Source of the DNA: Desulfobacteraceae bacterium | GTDB lineage: Bacteria; Desulfobacterota; Desulfobacteria; Desulfobacterales; UBA5852 | Direction of reading: 5' to 3' | Length of the DNA stretch: 64,000 bases | Assembly: GCA_014237395.1 (NCBI GenBank) | Contig: JABZFP010000029.1 | Span: 442,118-506,117 of the forward strand | Part shown: positions 43,214-53,617 of the stretch, in pieces | Position numbering within the stretch: position 1 is the stretch's first letter | How the letters are laid out: each line of letters begins with the position of its first letter | Program-made: the position numbers and the translations under genes | The notes under the pieces: generated by a model | The model's database searches: none | What the model saw: the letters and a program-made list of their open reading frames with translations, nothing else | What the model was told of the DNA's origin: nothing

Positions 43214-44206
43214 ATGAAGGCCATCGTTGTCCACAGCGAAAAGGGAACCGTCGATTTAATATGGGAAGAAATTCCCGACGTTTCGCCCGGTCCGGACGAC
43301 GTTCTGCTGGATATCCACGCCACGGCGGTCAACCGCGCGGATTTGTTGCAAGCCCGTGGGCTCTACCCTGCGCCGCCGGGCGATTCACCGATTCTCGGAC
43401 TAGAACTCGCCGGTCAAATTCAGGCGGTTGGCAGGAAGGTGGAAGCCTGGGTGCCGGGAGACCGCGTCTGCGCCCTGGCGCCTGGCGGGGGATATGCCGA
43501 GCAGGCCGTTTTGCCCCAGGGGCTGCTGATCCCACTGCCCGACAGCTGGTCTTATGCAAAAGGGGCCGCGGTTCCTGAAGTCTGGTTGACGGCTTACGCC
43601 AATCTTTGCCAGGAAGGCGCAATGCGGGCCGGTGAAACCGTGTTGGTTCATGCGGGTGCCAGTGGGGTTGGTACGGCTGCCATCCAAATCGGGCGGGAAC
43701 TCGGTACCCGAATCGTCGTCACTGCGGGATCCGATAAAAAGTTGGCTCGCTGCCGGGAACTCGGAGCTGTGATGGCGATCAATTATCAACGGGATGATTT
43801 TGCCGCCGCCGTCATGACTTTCACAGACAACCAGGGCGTCGATCTGATCTTGGATTGTGTCGGCGGTCCTTATCTGGAAAAAAATATTGCCATCCTCAAA
43901 CCGTACGGGCGCCTGATCACCATCGGCGTCATGGGGGGCACCAAGGCACCCCTTGATATGGCGGCCGTTCTGATGAAAAGCCTGACGGTGAAAGGAACAC
44001 GGCTAAGAGCAAAATCACGGGAAGAAAAGGGGCACCTTACCCGGGAGTTCAGAGACCGCATCTGGCCGCTCATGGTGGCCGGTAAAATCACCCCCGTGGT
44101 GGATCGGGTTTTTCCCATTGCATCCGCGGGTGTGGCCCATCAATACGTCAAAGAAAATCGTAATATCGGCAAGGTGGTACTCGAGGTGCGCCCGGCGCTT
44201 CAATGA
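43214..44206 (+). CDS. NAD(P)H:quinone oxidoreductase, MDR superfamily
   Basis: 330 residues lacking zinc ligands: 'HATAVNRADLLQARGLYPAPPG', 'VLVHAGASGVGTAAIQIGRELG' (nucleotide loop) and 'VDLILDCVGGPYLEKNIAILKPYGRLITIG'. It matches the quinone oxidoreductase / PIG3 group. It reduces quinones or enones. AAGGGGGG precedes the start. Its stop overlaps the converging fabF stop by 7 bp. Confidence 0.87.
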   Translation: MKAIVVHSEKGTVDLIWEEIPDVSPGPDDVLLDIHATAVNRADLLQARGLYPAPPGDSPILGLELAGQIQAVGRKVEAWVPGDRVCALAPGGGYAEQAVLPQGLLIPLPDSWSYAKGAAVPEVWLTAYANLCQEGAMRAGETVLVHAGASGVGTAAIQIGRELGTRIVVTAGSDKKLARCRELGAVMAINYQRDDFAAAVMTFTDNQGVDLILDCVGGPYLEKNIAILKPYGRLITIGVMGGTKAPLDMAAVLMKSLTVKGTRLRAKSREEKGHLTREFRDRIWPLMVAGKITPVVDRVFPIASAGVAHQYVKENRNIGKVVLEVRPALQ

Positions 44207-45450
44207 TAAGCACGGAAGACAACCGAAGCGTTGTGGCCGCCAAATCCAAAGGTGTTGCTGAGAGCAACATTCACAATCCGCTCTTGGACGCAGTTGACCG
44301 TTAGATTGAGTCCGGCATCGATCTGCTCGTCATCCGTAAAGTGGTTGATGGTCGGCGGCACGCGATTGTGCACGATCGCCAGGACGCTCGCGATAGCTTC
44401 AACTGCCCCGGCCGCCCCTAAAAGGTGACCCGTCATGGATTTGGTGGAGCTGATGTTCAATTTTTCGGCATGGTCGCCGAAAACACGGCGGATGGCCAGC
44501 GCCTCACTGATATCCCCCAGCGGGGTGGATGTCCCGTGGGCATTGATGTAATCAATATCGTGCGGCTGGATCCCGGCAAGACGCAGGGCACTGCGCATCA
44601 CCTTTTCCGCGCCCAGCCCCTCGGGATGCGGTGCCGTAATGTGATACGCGTCGGCCGACATACCGCCGCCAAGAACCTCCGCATAAATACGGGCCCCGCG
44701 CTTTTTAGCATGGTCCTCCGCCTCCAGTATCAAGGCACCGGCACCTTCACCGATGACAAACCCGTCCCGATCTCGGTCAAAAGGGCGGGAAGCCGTATCC
44801 GGAGAATCATTGCGGGTCGATATGGCTTTCATCGAACCGAATCCGCCCAGACCGCATTCTGTCACCGGCGCTTCCGATCCTCCGGTTATCATCAGGTTTG
44901 CATGCCCTGACCTTATGTACATGTAGGCATCCAGAATCGCGTTGGTGGAGGACGCACAGGCGGAGACCGTGGCAAAATTGGGGCCATGGAAACCATAACG
45001 AATGGACAAGTGCCCGGCGGCGATGTCGGCGATCATTTTGGGGACAAAAAAAGGATTGAAGCGCGGGCGGCCGTCACCCCGCGCGTATTTTGCCACTTCG
45101 TCCTGGAAGGTCTGCAACCCACCGATGCCCGACCCCCAGATCACTCCGGCGCAATCCCTGTCCAGCTGGTCCAACACCAATCCGGCATCCCGGACGGCTT
45201 CGTCGGCAACAACCAGCGCATATTGGGTATAGGCATCCATCTTGCGGGCATCTTTGGGACCGAAATACGCGTCACTATCGAAATCTTTAATCTCACAGGC
45301 GAAACGCGTCTTGAAAAGGCTCGCGTCAAACCGGGTTATCGGTGCAGCGCCGCTGCGCCCGGCCAAGAGACCACGCCAATAATCTTTAAGCGAGTTGCCG
45401 ATCGCCGTTAAAGCACCCATTCCCGTGACCACGACACGCCGAGATTCCAT
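44200..45450 (-). CDS. fabF: Beta-ketoacyl-ACP synthase II
   Basis: 416 residues. The catalytic Cys is in 'ATVSACASSTNAI', the two His in 'NAHGTSTPLGD' and 'KSMTGHLLGAAGAVEA', and the C-terminus is 'NTFGFGGHNASVVF'. It condenses malonyl-ACP with acyl-ACP in fatty-acid elongation. ATG 45450 (AAGGAT at 7 nt) is preferred over the preceding GTG. No acpP or fabG is adjacent, so it is likely an additional FabF copy. Confidence 0.92.
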   Translation of the reverse strand: MESRRVVVTGMGALTAIGNSLKDYWRGLLAGRSGAAPITRFDASLFKTRFACEIKDFDSDAYFGPKDARKMDAYTQYALVVADEAVRDAGLVLDQLDRDCAGVIWGSGIGGLQTFQDEVAKYARGDGRPRFNPFFVPKMIADIAAGHLSIRYGFHGPNFATVSACASSTNAILDAYMYIRSGHANLMITGGSEAPVTECGLGGFGSMKAISTRNDSPDTASRPFDRDRDGFVIGEGAGALILEAEDHAKKRGARIYAEVLGGGMSADAYHITAPHPEGLGAEKVMRSALRLAGIQPHDIDYINAHGTSTPLGDISEALAIRRVFGDHAEKLNISSTKSMTGHLLGAAGAVEAIASVLAIVHNRVPPTINHFTDDEQIDAGLNLTVNCVQERIVNVALSNTFGFGGHNASVVFRAYH

Positions 45451-45939
45451 CACTTATCCTTTGCCTCAAATCACTTTGATCTGTTCAAGACAGTCAATAT
45501 TGCTCGAATTTTAGTAATCCTCAAGCATAAAAGTGATCCCGCCGAGTGTCAAGCTTTCCCTCCATCATAAATCAATACCCGTGTGGTCAAACGCACTTTC
45601 GAATTCCCGTCACACGGCACAGCAGGGGGTCGTCGGATGGTTTTGAGATGAGATGCTTTTTTGGATGGGACCACTTTATCGACAGATAAAATCGGACGAT
45701 CTTGTTCGTGCCAGACCATCAGAAATCCCGCGATGCGTCAGCTTAGGGCGCGGAGCTAAATCGATATGCTCCAACGTTGCGCTATGAAAGAGGGAGGGTG
45801 GTGTCGGAAATCCGTGGTTTGTATTGGAGAAGCGCGGATCGAAACCGGGCTTTAAGCCCCGCAGACCATTGGCGTAACTCGGCTATTTTCGGGTTGGCGT
45901 CTCGTCGTGGCACATCAACGCTAGCGTGGCGATCCATTT
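45451..45939. other. Intergenic stretch, no clear content
   Basis: About 490 bases. Short frames on both strands look like chance. No tRNA, riboswitch or recognisable promoter box stands out. Confidence 0.35.
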
Positions 45940-46203
45940 TCAGCATTTGAAGGGATAAAAATGATGATAGCAATACGAACCGATATCGCCATACAGAATT
46001 TCCGTCTCCGCCATGCACTGCCCGATCATTTCCTGCGAGACTTCAGCGTAGTCCGGTTTTTGTTCTTCATTTTTTTTACAGTCCATACATATGGGCTGGT
46101 GTGTATATGAGGACAGGATACGCAAATCGTGCGGCCCTATGGCTTTTTGGCATGATGAACACGCGACGGCACAGGCCAGTTTTTCGTTCCAGTTGTCTTT
46201 CAT
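45940..46203 (-). CDS. Small Cys-rich zinc-ribbon-like protein
   Basis: 87 residues with 'CAVACSSCQKAIGPHDLRI' and 'ICMDCKKNEEQKPDY', a CxxC-CxxC zinc ribbon, followed by 'EMIGQCMAETEILYGDIGSYCYHHFYPFKC'. Unrecognised by name. AAAGGAG precedes the start. It lies upstream of, and on the same strand as, nothing else of clear function. Confidence 0.68.
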   Translation of the reverse strand: MKDNWNEKLACAVACSSCQKAIGPHDLRILSSYTHQPICMDCKKNEEQKPDYAEVSQEMIGQCMAETEILYGDIGSYCYHHFYPFKC

Positions 46204-46289
46204 TATCGGCTCCTTTGGTAGCCCATGCTATACCGCATAAGAAACGATGCGCAAATTGCCCAACGGGCAACCATCTTTCATGGCGATCA

Positions 46290-46781
46290 TTACTTCTTTA
46301 TCTGCGTTAGCTCTTCTCGCGAGCGAAGAAGTTCTTCGGATGTCATGCGTAATCGATTGGCCAAGATTTGGGCAAAACCACGAAAGATGGTATATCGAAA
46401 AGCAAGCTTGGAATCACCGTATAATGACTCTACCGTGGACATGTCGGTTTGAAGGCATACCGTTTTATCAATAGCAAACACAGACGCTGATCGCGCCGAG
46501 CCATCAATGACACCCATCTCGCCAAAGACATCACCCGTACGCCTTATCGTCGCAAGTTCTTTCCCATTTTTGACAATGCGCGCCTTGCCGGAAATCAAAT
46601 AAAAAATACTCCGTTCGAACTGGCCCTCTTCCAGGATTTGATCGCCAGGTTCAAATTCCCTTATTTCGCTCATCTCCAACAAAGCTTGCAGATGGCGCTT
46701 TTCAAGCGCTCGCATAGCCGGAATCTTCATCAGTTTCTGAATAATGAGTTCGCTATCTTTGAGAAAATCCGCATCGATCAT
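46290..46781 (-). CDS. Cyclic nucleotide-binding domain protein (Crp-like, no HTH)
   Basis: 163 residues: one cNMP-binding domain with 'FEPGDQILEEGQFERSIFYLISGKARIVKNGKELATIRRTGDVFGEMGVIDGSARSASVFA', including the phosphate-binding 'FGEMGVIDGSARSA'. There is no DNA-binding domain or kinase, so it is a stand-alone sensor. It is divergent from a similar protein at 47043-47570. Confidence 0.85.
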   Translation of the reverse strand: MIDADFLKDSELIIQKLMKIPAMRALEKRHLQALLEMSEIREFEPGDQILEEGQFERSIFYLISGKARIVKNGKELATIRRTGDVFGEMGVIDGSARSASVFAIDKTVCLQTDMSTVESLYGDSKLAFRYTIFRGFAQILANRLRMTSEELLRSREELTQIKK

Positions 46782-46961
46782 GGTGTCCGCCTATTGTGTT
46801 TGGCCATGCGCTTTTCCGCTGGCCCGACGGCCCCCGCCGCAATGATTACTTTCCGACCGGGCGCATCAAAAATGAATATAATCATTTAATACCAGAGGGT
46901 TATAAGAAAATATAATTTAGTATAGAGCGCACCGCCAAGCATGTCAACTACGGCTTGTTTC

Positions 46962-46990
46962 TTGACACGTGGCGTTGGTTTTTATATGAT
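46962..46990 (+). promoter_or_regulatory. Sigma-70-type promoter
   Basis: TTGACA (46962-46967), a 17-nt spacer, TATGAT (46985-46990), 53 nt upstream of the cNMP-binding gene at 47043. Confidence 0.65.
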
Positions 46991-47042
46991 TTTCGGTTAG
47001 CAACAACAACGAAGGCATTGAGCCGGTTGAAAGAGGTGACAA

Positions 47043-47570
47043 ATGGCCGAAACCGTGGATATCAGCATCTATTTGGAACAGGTCCGTGAAGTCGAAATTC
47101 TCTACCATCTAAAAGAGGATGAACTGAATCGGTTCCTGACGGTATCGGAAGCGGTCCTCTACAGCAAGGGCGAAAAAATTGTGGCCCAGGGGGATAGCGG
47201 CAATTTTCTATACGCTATCGTAACCGGCAAGGCCGATGTCAGTTTCCGGGATCTCAACGACGACGAAATGTTCGTTTCATCCTACGATGCCGGCGATATG
47301 TTCGGGGAAGCGGCCTTTTTCACCGCCGAAACACGAACCGCCAGTGTGACCTGTGCGGATGATACGGTGGCCTTGCGAATCCACAAGGGCGACCTGCTGC
47401 AATTCATCAAAGACAATCCGCGCTCGGGCAATAAAGTATTGATGATGATCATCCTCAGCCTGTTAAAAAAGCTCAAGCAAACCAATCAGGAACTGGCTTA
47501 CGAAAAACAATCCGAAATTGATTTCAACTACGCCGATACGCTCATCCAGGATTTTCTAAACGACATCTGA
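47043..47570 (+). CDS. Cyclic nucleotide-binding domain protein
   Basis: 175 residues with the cNMP-binding fold: 'LYSKGEKIVAQGDSGNFLYAIVTGKADVSF...FVSSYDAGDMFGEAAFFTAETRTASVTC'. The phosphate-binding loop is 'FGEAAFFTAETRTAS'. A C-terminal helix follows, with no HTH. Related in fold and probably function to the divergent gene at 46290-46781. AGAGGTG is well placed. Confidence 0.86.
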   Translation: MAETVDISIYLEQVREVEILYHLKEDELNRFLTVSEAVLYSKGEKIVAQGDSGNFLYAIVTGKADVSFRDLNDDEMFVSSYDAGDMFGEAAFFTAETRTASVTCADDTVALRIHKGDLLQFIKDNPRSGNKVLMMIILSLLKKLKQTNQELAYEKQSEIDFNYADTLIQDFLNDI

Positions 47571-47722
47571 ATAGCTTTGAAGCACGGCTTGCCGCATGGG
47601 CGTCATCCTTGCCCCACATTATCGAGCCGGGGGAGACATGAACCTCGTCCCGGGACGCCCTGCAATGAAGACGGACAGGCCAAGCGCCTGCTCTCCGGCC
47701 CTCAATACCCTTTCTGTTTGGA

Positions 47723-49246
47723 TCAAGCCCGGTCCATGCTGCGATATTGAATCGCCTCCGCAATATGATGTTGGCCGATGGAATCGCACGCTTCAAGATC
47801 CGCTAGTGTGCGAGCAATTTTTAGAATGCGATGGTACGCCCGCGCAGACAATGCCAACTTTTCAATCGCTGACTCAAGCAACCGCGTACACCCCGCATCG
47901 ATGGCACAGAAGGCTTTGATTTGCCGGCTGTTCATCTGGGCATTGCAATAAATGCGGGAACGCCGAAAACGCCGGCCCTGAATGACACGCGCTGCGGTCA
48001 CACGCGCCCGGATGTCCTGTGAGGGCTCTTCACCAGGGCGGTCCACCAAATCGCGATACGGTACGGCCGGAACCTCCACATGGATATCCACGCGATCAAT
48101 GAGCGGGCCCGACAATTTGGAACGGTAGCGTTGAATCTGGGCCGCCGAACAGCTGCAGGTATGGTTCGGATCCGAATAGTAGCCGCACGGACAGGGGTTC
48201 ATGGCGGCCACCAGCATGAAACCGGCAGGATAGGTCAGAGTCGATGCCGCGCGGGATATGGTCACGTGGTGATCCTCCAGGGGCTGCCGCAGCACTTCCA
48301 GCACGTGTTTTTTAAACTCCGGCAATTCATCCAGAAACAATACGCCGTTATGTGCGAGGCTGACCTCTCCGGGTCGTGGTATGTGGCCGCCACCGATCAA
48401 CCCGGCATCGGAAATGGTATGGTGTGGCGACCGGAAGGGTCGCTGAACGACCAGGGCCTGGTCCTTGCCCAACATGTTCACGACACTGTATATTTTGGTG
48501 GTTTCAATCGCCTCTTCGAATGTCAGCGTTGGCATAATCGTTGGCAACCGTCGTGCCAGCATCGTCTTGCCGGAGCCCGGCGGCCCGATCATGAGGAGGT
48601 TGTGCCCCCCAGCAGCAGCCACCTCAATCGCACGCTTGGCATGTTCCTGACCCATTACATCCGCAAAATCCTCTTCCTGGCCTTCGGAGCGCTGCCACAA
48701 TTCGTCAAGGTCCGGGGTGACGGACGCCAACCCGGATTCCCCCCTCAAGAAAGATACGACCTGAGGCAGATTTTCAGCCGGCAATACCGCAATCCCATCG
48801 ACCACCGCAGCTTCCAGTCCATTATCGACCGGTACGATGATCCCTGCATACCCGGCGCGGCGTGCCTCCAGTGCCATGGGGAGTGAGCCGGCAACCGGTT
48901 TAATTCGGCCATCCAAAGAAAGCTCTCCCAGAACAAGATAGTCATTCAAGGCTTCAAGCGGGATATGACGGGTTGCCGCCAAAATACCGACTGCCATGGG
49001 CAGATCAAAGCCTGTTCCATCCTTCTTTATGTGGGCAGGGGCTAAGTTGACGGTGATGCGATCGTCCGGAAATCGATACCCTGAGTTCTGGATCGCGGAT
49101 TTCACCCTTTCACGGCTTTCCTTGACAGCTGTTTCCGGCAGCCCCACCGTTGTGAAACACGGCAGACCTGATGCGATATCCACTTCGACTTCAACCAGGT
49201 AGGCATCGATACCAATGACTGCACTGCTGAGTACCTTGGATAGCAA
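47723..49246 (-). CDS. comM: YifB/ComM-family Mg-chelatase-like AAA+ ATPase
   Basis: 507 residues: an N-terminal Lon-like domain ('[40 protein letters not shown]'), the AAA+ core with Walker A '[11 protein letters not shown]', '[17 protein letters not shown]', '[17 protein letters not shown]', 'LFLDELPEF', and a C-terminal MCM-like helix ('[19 protein letters not shown]' zinc-finger-like). ComM helps branch-migrate DNA during natural transformation. The TTG start has AAGGAG 9 nt upstream. Confidence 0.9.
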   Translation of the reverse strand: MLSKVLSSAVIGIDAYLVEVEVDIASGLPCFTTVGLPETAVKESRERVKSAIQNSGYRFPDDRITVNLAPAHIKKDGTGFDLPMAVGILAATRHIPLEALNDYLVLGELSLDGRIKPVAGSLPMALEARRAGYAGIIVPVDNGLEAAVVDGIAVLPAENLPQVVSFLRGESGLASVTPDLDELWQRSEGQEEDFADVMGQEHAKRAIEVAAAGGHNLLMIGPPGSGKTMLARRLPTIMPTLTFEEAIETTKIYSVVNMLGKDQALVVQRPFRSPHHTISDAGLIGGGHIPRPGEVSLAHNGVLFLDELPEFKKHVLEVLRQPLEDHHVTISRAASTLTYPAGFMLVAAMNPCPCGYYSDPNHTCSCSAAQIQRYRSKLSGPLIDRVDIHVEVPAVPYRDLVDRPGEEPSQDIRARVTAARVIQGRRFRRSRIYCNAQMNSRQIKAFCAIDAGCTRLLESAIEKLALSARAYHRILKIARTLADLEACDSIGQHHIAEAIQYRSMDRA

Positions 49247-49639
49247 GCGCGCTCCTTAATTTTTGAAAGGCAGTTTTCCGATGTTTAAAGGGTCGATGGA
49301 TACGAACGGAGGATCCCGTTAAGATGTCATTCGGCGGGCCAGTGTTCTCGATATTGTGCCATTACGTATTTATTAACAAATTTAACAACTCAAGGCAATC
49401 CCGCCACATGTTTCCTATCAAGGACAGGTGTGTTATAAACACCACATTGTTTTGTATGAATCGTCATTGATTCTGACCCGCTAATTTCGCGCGGCAGCTT
49501 GACTATCTTATTTATTATTATATAAATTAAGGATGTTAAGCGATATCTAAGCGTTCAACAGCACTGAGTGGTACGTTATTTGCCATGAGGTCATGGCAGC
49601 TTATTAAATACCGCCAATCTCTAAAGGGATTTTAACCCT
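49247..49639. other. Upstream region of lpxC with a strong promoter
   Basis: About 390 bases between divergent genes. It is AT-rich around 49500-49530, where a promoter is visible (49499-49526). Otherwise no gene or repeat stands out. Confidence 0.45.
49499..49526 (+). promoter_or_regulatory. Promoter of lpxC operon
   Basis: TTGACT (49499-49504), a 16-nt AT-rich spacer, TATAAA (49521-49526), giving a leader of about 105 nt to the lpxC start. Confidence 0.55.
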
Positions 49640-50563
49640 ATGATCATACCAGATTATCCGACAAAACAGCGAACCGTGGCGCGCCATGCGACCTGTTCCG
49701 GAATAGGCGTGCACTCCGGCAAAAAAGCCCACGTCACCATTAAACCGGCCGCGGCCAACCGCGGCATTCGTTTCGTTCGTACCGACCTGCCCGGTACACC
49801 CGTGGTATCAGCGCTTTTCAATCAGGTCGTCGATACCAGTTTGGCCACGGTTATTGGGAACGATGGATGCATTATCTCCACGATTGAACATCTGATGGCA
49901 GCCCTTTCCGCACTTTCCATCGACAATGCCATAATTGAAATCGATGCCCACGAAATGCCAATTATGGACGGCAGTGCACGCCCCTTTTTCGACCTGATCG
50001 AAACGGCCGGCATTGAAGAGCAGGAAGCGGAACGATGCTTTTTTATCATCAAAGAAGCGATTGAACTGCGAGACGGTGACAAATTTGTCGGAGCTTATCC
50101 CGATGCCAGCCGGAAACTTACATGCACGATTGCGTATGACCATCCGCTGATCAAAGAACAATCCATTACGGTCAACCTCGATGCGAACGTCTTTAAAGAA
50201 GAGATTTCTTCGGCGCGCACATTTGGATTCATGCATGAAGTTGAGATGATGAAGCGTTTCGGGCTTGCCCGAGGAGGCTCTCTGGACAATGCCATTGTAA
50301 TTGATAAAGAGGACGTTTTAAACCCCGGCGGTTTGCGCTTTGCCGACGAATTCGTGCGGCATAAGCTCTTAGACTGTATCGGGGATTTTTCACTCCTCGG
50401 CATGCCAATTATCGGCCATCTCGTGACACATCGCTCCGGGCACGCTTTCAATCACGCCTTCTTGGAAAAACTTTTTCTCAACAAGTCCAGCTGGCAGGCC
50501 TGCCCGATCCATACGCCGATCAAACCGATAAGACTTGTCCCTGCGAAAGCACTTGCCATTTAA
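49640..50563 (+). CDS. lpxC: UDP-3-O-acyl-N-acetylglucosamine deacetylase
   Basis: 307 residues, the committed step of lipid A synthesis. Visible signatures: the first zinc His in 'TIEHLMAALSAL', the 'GSARPFFDLIETAGIEEQ' loop, and 'RHKLLDCIGDFSLLG' (zinc His and Asp). The C-terminal 'HRSGHAFNHAFLEKL' completes the active site. Length is the norm (about 305). A GGG ribosome site is distant, so the start is probable rather than sure. Confidence 0.93.
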   Translation: MIIPDYPTKQRTVARHATCSGIGVHSGKKAHVTIKPAAANRGIRFVRTDLPGTPVVSALFNQVVDTSLATVIGNDGCIISTIEHLMAALSALSIDNAIIEIDAHEMPIMDGSARPFFDLIETAGIEEQEAERCFFIIKEAIELRDGDKFVGAYPDASRKLTCTIAYDHPLIKEQSITVNLDANVFKEEISSARTFGFMHEVEMMKRFGLARGGSLDNAIVIDKEDVLNPGGLRFADEFVRHKLLDCIGDFSLLGMPIIGHLVTHRSGHAFNHAFLEKLFLNKSSWQACPIHTPIKPIRLVPAKALAI

Positions 50564-50577
50564 ATGCTGATCCGCTA

Positions 50578-50620
50578 TTGATTTATAAATCAAGATTTTT
50601 CCCAATATTTTTTGGGGGTT
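50578..50620 (+). terminator. AT-rich hairpins after lpxC (terminator or attenuator)
   Basis: A perfect 16-bp palindrome TTGATTTATAAATCAA (50578-50593) followed by GATTTTT, then a second stem CCCAA...TTGGG with a T-rich loop (about 50601-50618). They lie between lpxC and the DUF4390 gene and may reduce read-through into the kinase operon. Confidence 0.45.
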
Positions 50621-50706
50621 GAAACATCCTCGGACCACGATCGAAGTCGCGGTGCCGCCCAGGAAATCCGGGCGCCTGATAAGAATAGCCATAGGTAAGC
50701 CAAGTA

Positions 50707-51321
50707 ATGATCGAACCAAGCAGGTTTTCCGTCAGACCCATACGTATACCGCCATCCTCCCCAGTTTCGCATGGTGTTTTTATCGTCTTTTTTATGATGT
50801 TATCCGTGATGTCCGGCATTGCCAATGCTCAGGATGCCCGCCTCAAGAATATCACCATCTCAAGTACGGATAAAAAACTTCTGGTATCCATGGAAGTCGA
50901 AGGCGCCTTTACGCAAGATGTCATGGAAGCCATTCTTAAAGGTGTTCCGGCAGATTTTTCTTTTCTTGTCAAACTCGATCGATCCCGCCGGTGGTGGTCC
51001 AACGAAGAACTTGCCGATATCGAAGCGACCCACACCATACGGTATGATAACCTAAAAAAGGAATTTTCTGTCTACCGGTCGTGGATCGATCAAAAACCAA
51101 TCTTGACGCCATCATTGGCCGAAGCCCAGGCGCTGATGACGCAAATCGAGGGATTGGCCATCATCGACATCGACCAAATGCAAAAGAACCAACAATATGA
51201 ACTCCGCGCCAAAGCGGAATTAAGCCAAATGACGCTTCCGTTCTATCTCCATTATGTGTTCTATTTCGTTTCCCTTTGGGACTTTGAAACCGATTGGCAT
51301 TCGGTGGTGTTCATCTATTGA
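50707..51321 (+). CDS. DUF4390 exported protein
   Basis: 204 residues. A signal peptide or anchor (about 20-45, 'GVFIVFFMMLSVMSGIANAQD') precedes a DUF4390 domain ('ARLKNITISSTDKKLLVSMEVEGAFTQDVMEAILKGVPADFSFLVKLDRSRRWW'), a beta-rich periplasmic module. In this lineage the gene commonly precedes an NtrY-like kinase. Function unknown. AGGTAAGC precedes the ATG. Confidence 0.82.
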   Translation: MIEPSRFSVRPIRIPPSSPVSHGVFIVFFMMLSVMSGIANAQDARLKNITISSTDKKLLVSMEVEGAFTQDVMEAILKGVPADFSFLVKLDRSRRWWSNEELADIEATHTIRYDNLKKEFSVYRSWIDQKPILTPSLAEAQALMTQIEGLAIIDIDQMQKNQQYELRAKAELSQMTLPFYLHYVFYFVSLWDFETDWHSVVFIY

Positions 51322-51346
51322 GAACGATTGACACCGGCGGCGGGCC

Positions 51347-53617
51347 ATGACCAACAATTCTTCACATTTGTTCCGGGAACCGCACCCCGAAAACGAGCGG
51401 CGACGGCGCAAGCGGGAACTTCTTCTCATACCCTGCGTTCTCGGGGTGGTCGCACTGCTGACATTTGCCGAAACCCGTTTGATTCGTTTCGGTGCCGATA
51501 TCCCGGTATCCAATACCATTCTGATGTTTATTCTGATAAACATCAATTTACTGCTGCTGGTTCTACTGATTTTTCTTGTTTTTCGCAACCTTGTCAAACT
51601 TCTTTACGACCGGCGCCGGCATGCCGTGGGCGCTAACCTGCGCACCCGTCTCGTTGTGGCATTTGTCGCCCTCACCTTGCTTCCGACAACGATTCTCTTT
51701 TTTTTCTCCATCAATTTTATTTCGACGAGCATCGAATTTTGGTTCAATGTTCCCGTTGAACAGGCGTTGCAAAGATCATTGGATGTCGGCCGCCGGGTAT
51801 ATGATCGGATTGAAAGCAACCATCAGTTTTTCCTTGAGCGGGTGGCGTATCAGATTGAAACCAACACCCTTCTCCAGGAACGCAAACTTAAGGCCTTGTC
51901 TCGCTATATCCAGGTCGTTCAACGCGAATTTAACATGGACGCTGTAGAGGTCTATGATCGTGAACTCCAGCGGCTGACATTTGCGGTATCTTCACGGCTC
52001 GAAAACGAAACACTGCCTGTTATCACGATGGAAGTGCTCGGTAAGGATGACGTTTTTAAGAAGGTGAAAACCATTTCCGAGTTTTCACAGGGAGGGGAAC
52101 GCGTGCGCACCGTGGCAAGCATCCCCTTTGGTTCCAAAAGGAATGAAGCCGAAGGATTTATCGTGCTGTCCATCCTCCTGCCACCGGTACTCGCCAATGA
52201 CATGAAAGCGATTTCCCATGGGTTTGAGGAGTATCAGCAGATCAAGCTGCTTAAAAAGCCCATCCAAATTACATATTATATTTCTTTGTCGATTGTTGCA
52301 CTGCTCGTCGTATTTTGTGCGGTCTGGTTTGGCTTTTACCTTGCCAAAAGTATTACTATCCCCATCATGGAGTTGGCCGAGGGCACACGACGTGTGGCGG
52401 ACGGCGATCTTCAGTTTCACCTTGATCTGACCGCCAATGACGAAATTGGTATTCTGGTTAATTCTTTCAACAAGATGACGAGAGATCTCCGCACCGGGCA
52501 TGAGCAGCTCGAATACACAGCCGAAATACTAAGCCAGCGTAATACAGAAATTGAAGCGCGGCGCCAATACATGGAAATTGTCCTGAAAAACATATCGGCA
52601 GGTGTCATATCGCTTGATGCCCGTGGGACGATATCCACCATGAATACATCCGCTGAAAAGCTACTCAACCTTAACGCCGATGACATTATCGATCATAATT
52701 ATTCAGAACTGTTACAAGGCCATTATCTCGATTTAGCGGATGAAGTATTGCAAGAACTCAACTCCGCCAAAAGCGCAACTGTTGAATTCCCCATCCGATT
52801 GAACGTTCACGGTCGCCCTCGAAGCTTCCTGGTCAATTTCAACGCACTGAAAGATGACGCTGGCCACCACATGGGCGTGGTGATGGTCTTTGACGACCTG
52901 ACAGAGTTGGAAAAAGCCCAACGCATGGCGGCATGGCGTGAGGTCGCGCGCCGGATCGCACACGAAGTGAAAAACCCGCTGACGCCGATTTCCCTCTCCG
53001 CCCAGCGATTGAAACGGAAATATGCCGGTCAGATTGACGACCCCGTTTTCGACGAATGCACGCGCATGATCATTGATCACGTCGATCTCATACGGAATCT
53101 AGTGAACGAGTTCTCTGCTTTTGCTCGCTTTCCCACGGCCGACCTGGCGATTTGCCACCTGCCGCCAATAATTGAAGAAACCGTTGCTTTGTTCAAAGAA
53201 GGCCATGGACACATTCTGTTTGAGACCAAGATTGAAGGCGATCTACCAATCCCGCTGATGAATCTCGATCGTCAACAAATCAAGCAAGCCATGATCAATC
53301 TCGTCGACAACGCGATTGCGGCTGTGAAAAACCGGGGCCATATCGAAATCAAGCTGGTTTACCATCAATCGTGGGATCGATTGCGCATCGAGGTCTCTGA
53401 TAATGGACCAGGAATCTCCGACGCCGATAAATCGAGGCTTTTTGAACCCAATTTTTCAACCAAAAAAGCCGGGACGGGCCTCGGCCTGACAATTGTGAAT
53501 ACAATTGTCGCCGATCACCACGGCACCATCAGTGTGGAAGACAAACGCCCCCATGGCGCATGTTTTGTTATTGAGCTGCCCGTCCAGCCGGCAAGAGAAG
53601 ACACCATCGCAGGCTAA
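51347..53617 (+). CDS. NtrY-like sensor histidine kinase
   Basis: 756 residues. Three TM helices in the first 120 residues, an extracytoplasmic region, a TM helix (about 305-330), HAMP ('SITIPIMELAEGTRRVADGDLQF'), PAS (about 400-520), HisKA with the phospho-His in 'RRIAHEVKNPLTPISLSAQRL', and HATPase_c ('MINLVDNAIAAVKN', 'SDNGPGISD', 'GTGLGLTIVNTIV'). It probably phosphorylates the NtrX-like regulator encoded next, sensing an envelope or nitrogen signal. Confidence 0.92.
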   Translation: MTNNSSHLFREPHPENERRRRKRELLLIPCVLGVVALLTFAETRLIRFGADIPVSNTILMFILININLLLLVLLIFLVFRNLVKLLYDRRRHAVGANLRTRLVVAFVALTLLPTTILFFFSINFISTSIEFWFNVPVEQALQRSLDVGRRVYDRIESNHQFFLERVAYQIETNTLLQERKLKALSRYIQVVQREFNMDAVEVYDRELQRLTFAVSSRLENETLPVITMEVLGKDDVFKKVKTISEFSQGGERVRTVASIPFGSKRNEAEGFIVLSILLPPVLANDMKAISHGFEEYQQIKLLKKPIQITYYISLSIVALLVVFCAVWFGFYLAKSITIPIMELAEGTRRVADGDLQFHLDLTANDEIGILVNSFNKMTRDLRTGHEQLEYTAEILSQRNTEIEARRQYMEIVLKNISAGVISLDARGTISTMNTSAEKLLNLNADDIIDHNYSELLQGHYLDLADEVLQELNSAKSATVEFPIRLNVHGRPRSFLVNFNALKDDAGHHMGVVMVFDDLTELEKAQRMAAWREVARRIAHEVKNPLTPISLSAQRLKRKYAGQIDDPVFDECTRMIIDHVDLIRNLVNEFSAFARFPTADLAICHLPPIIEETVALFKEGHGHILFETKIEGDLPIPLMNLDRQQIKQAMINLVDNAIAAVKNRGHIEIKLVYHQSWDRLRIEVSDNGPGISDADKSRLFEPNFSTKKAGTGLGLTIVNTIVADHHGTISVEDKRPHGACFVIELPVQPAREDTIAG

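Noticed and set aside
48080..48886. A long plus-strand frame across the YifB/ComM gene
   Set aside because: It is the antisense shadow of the AAA+ ATPase with Walker and zinc motifs.
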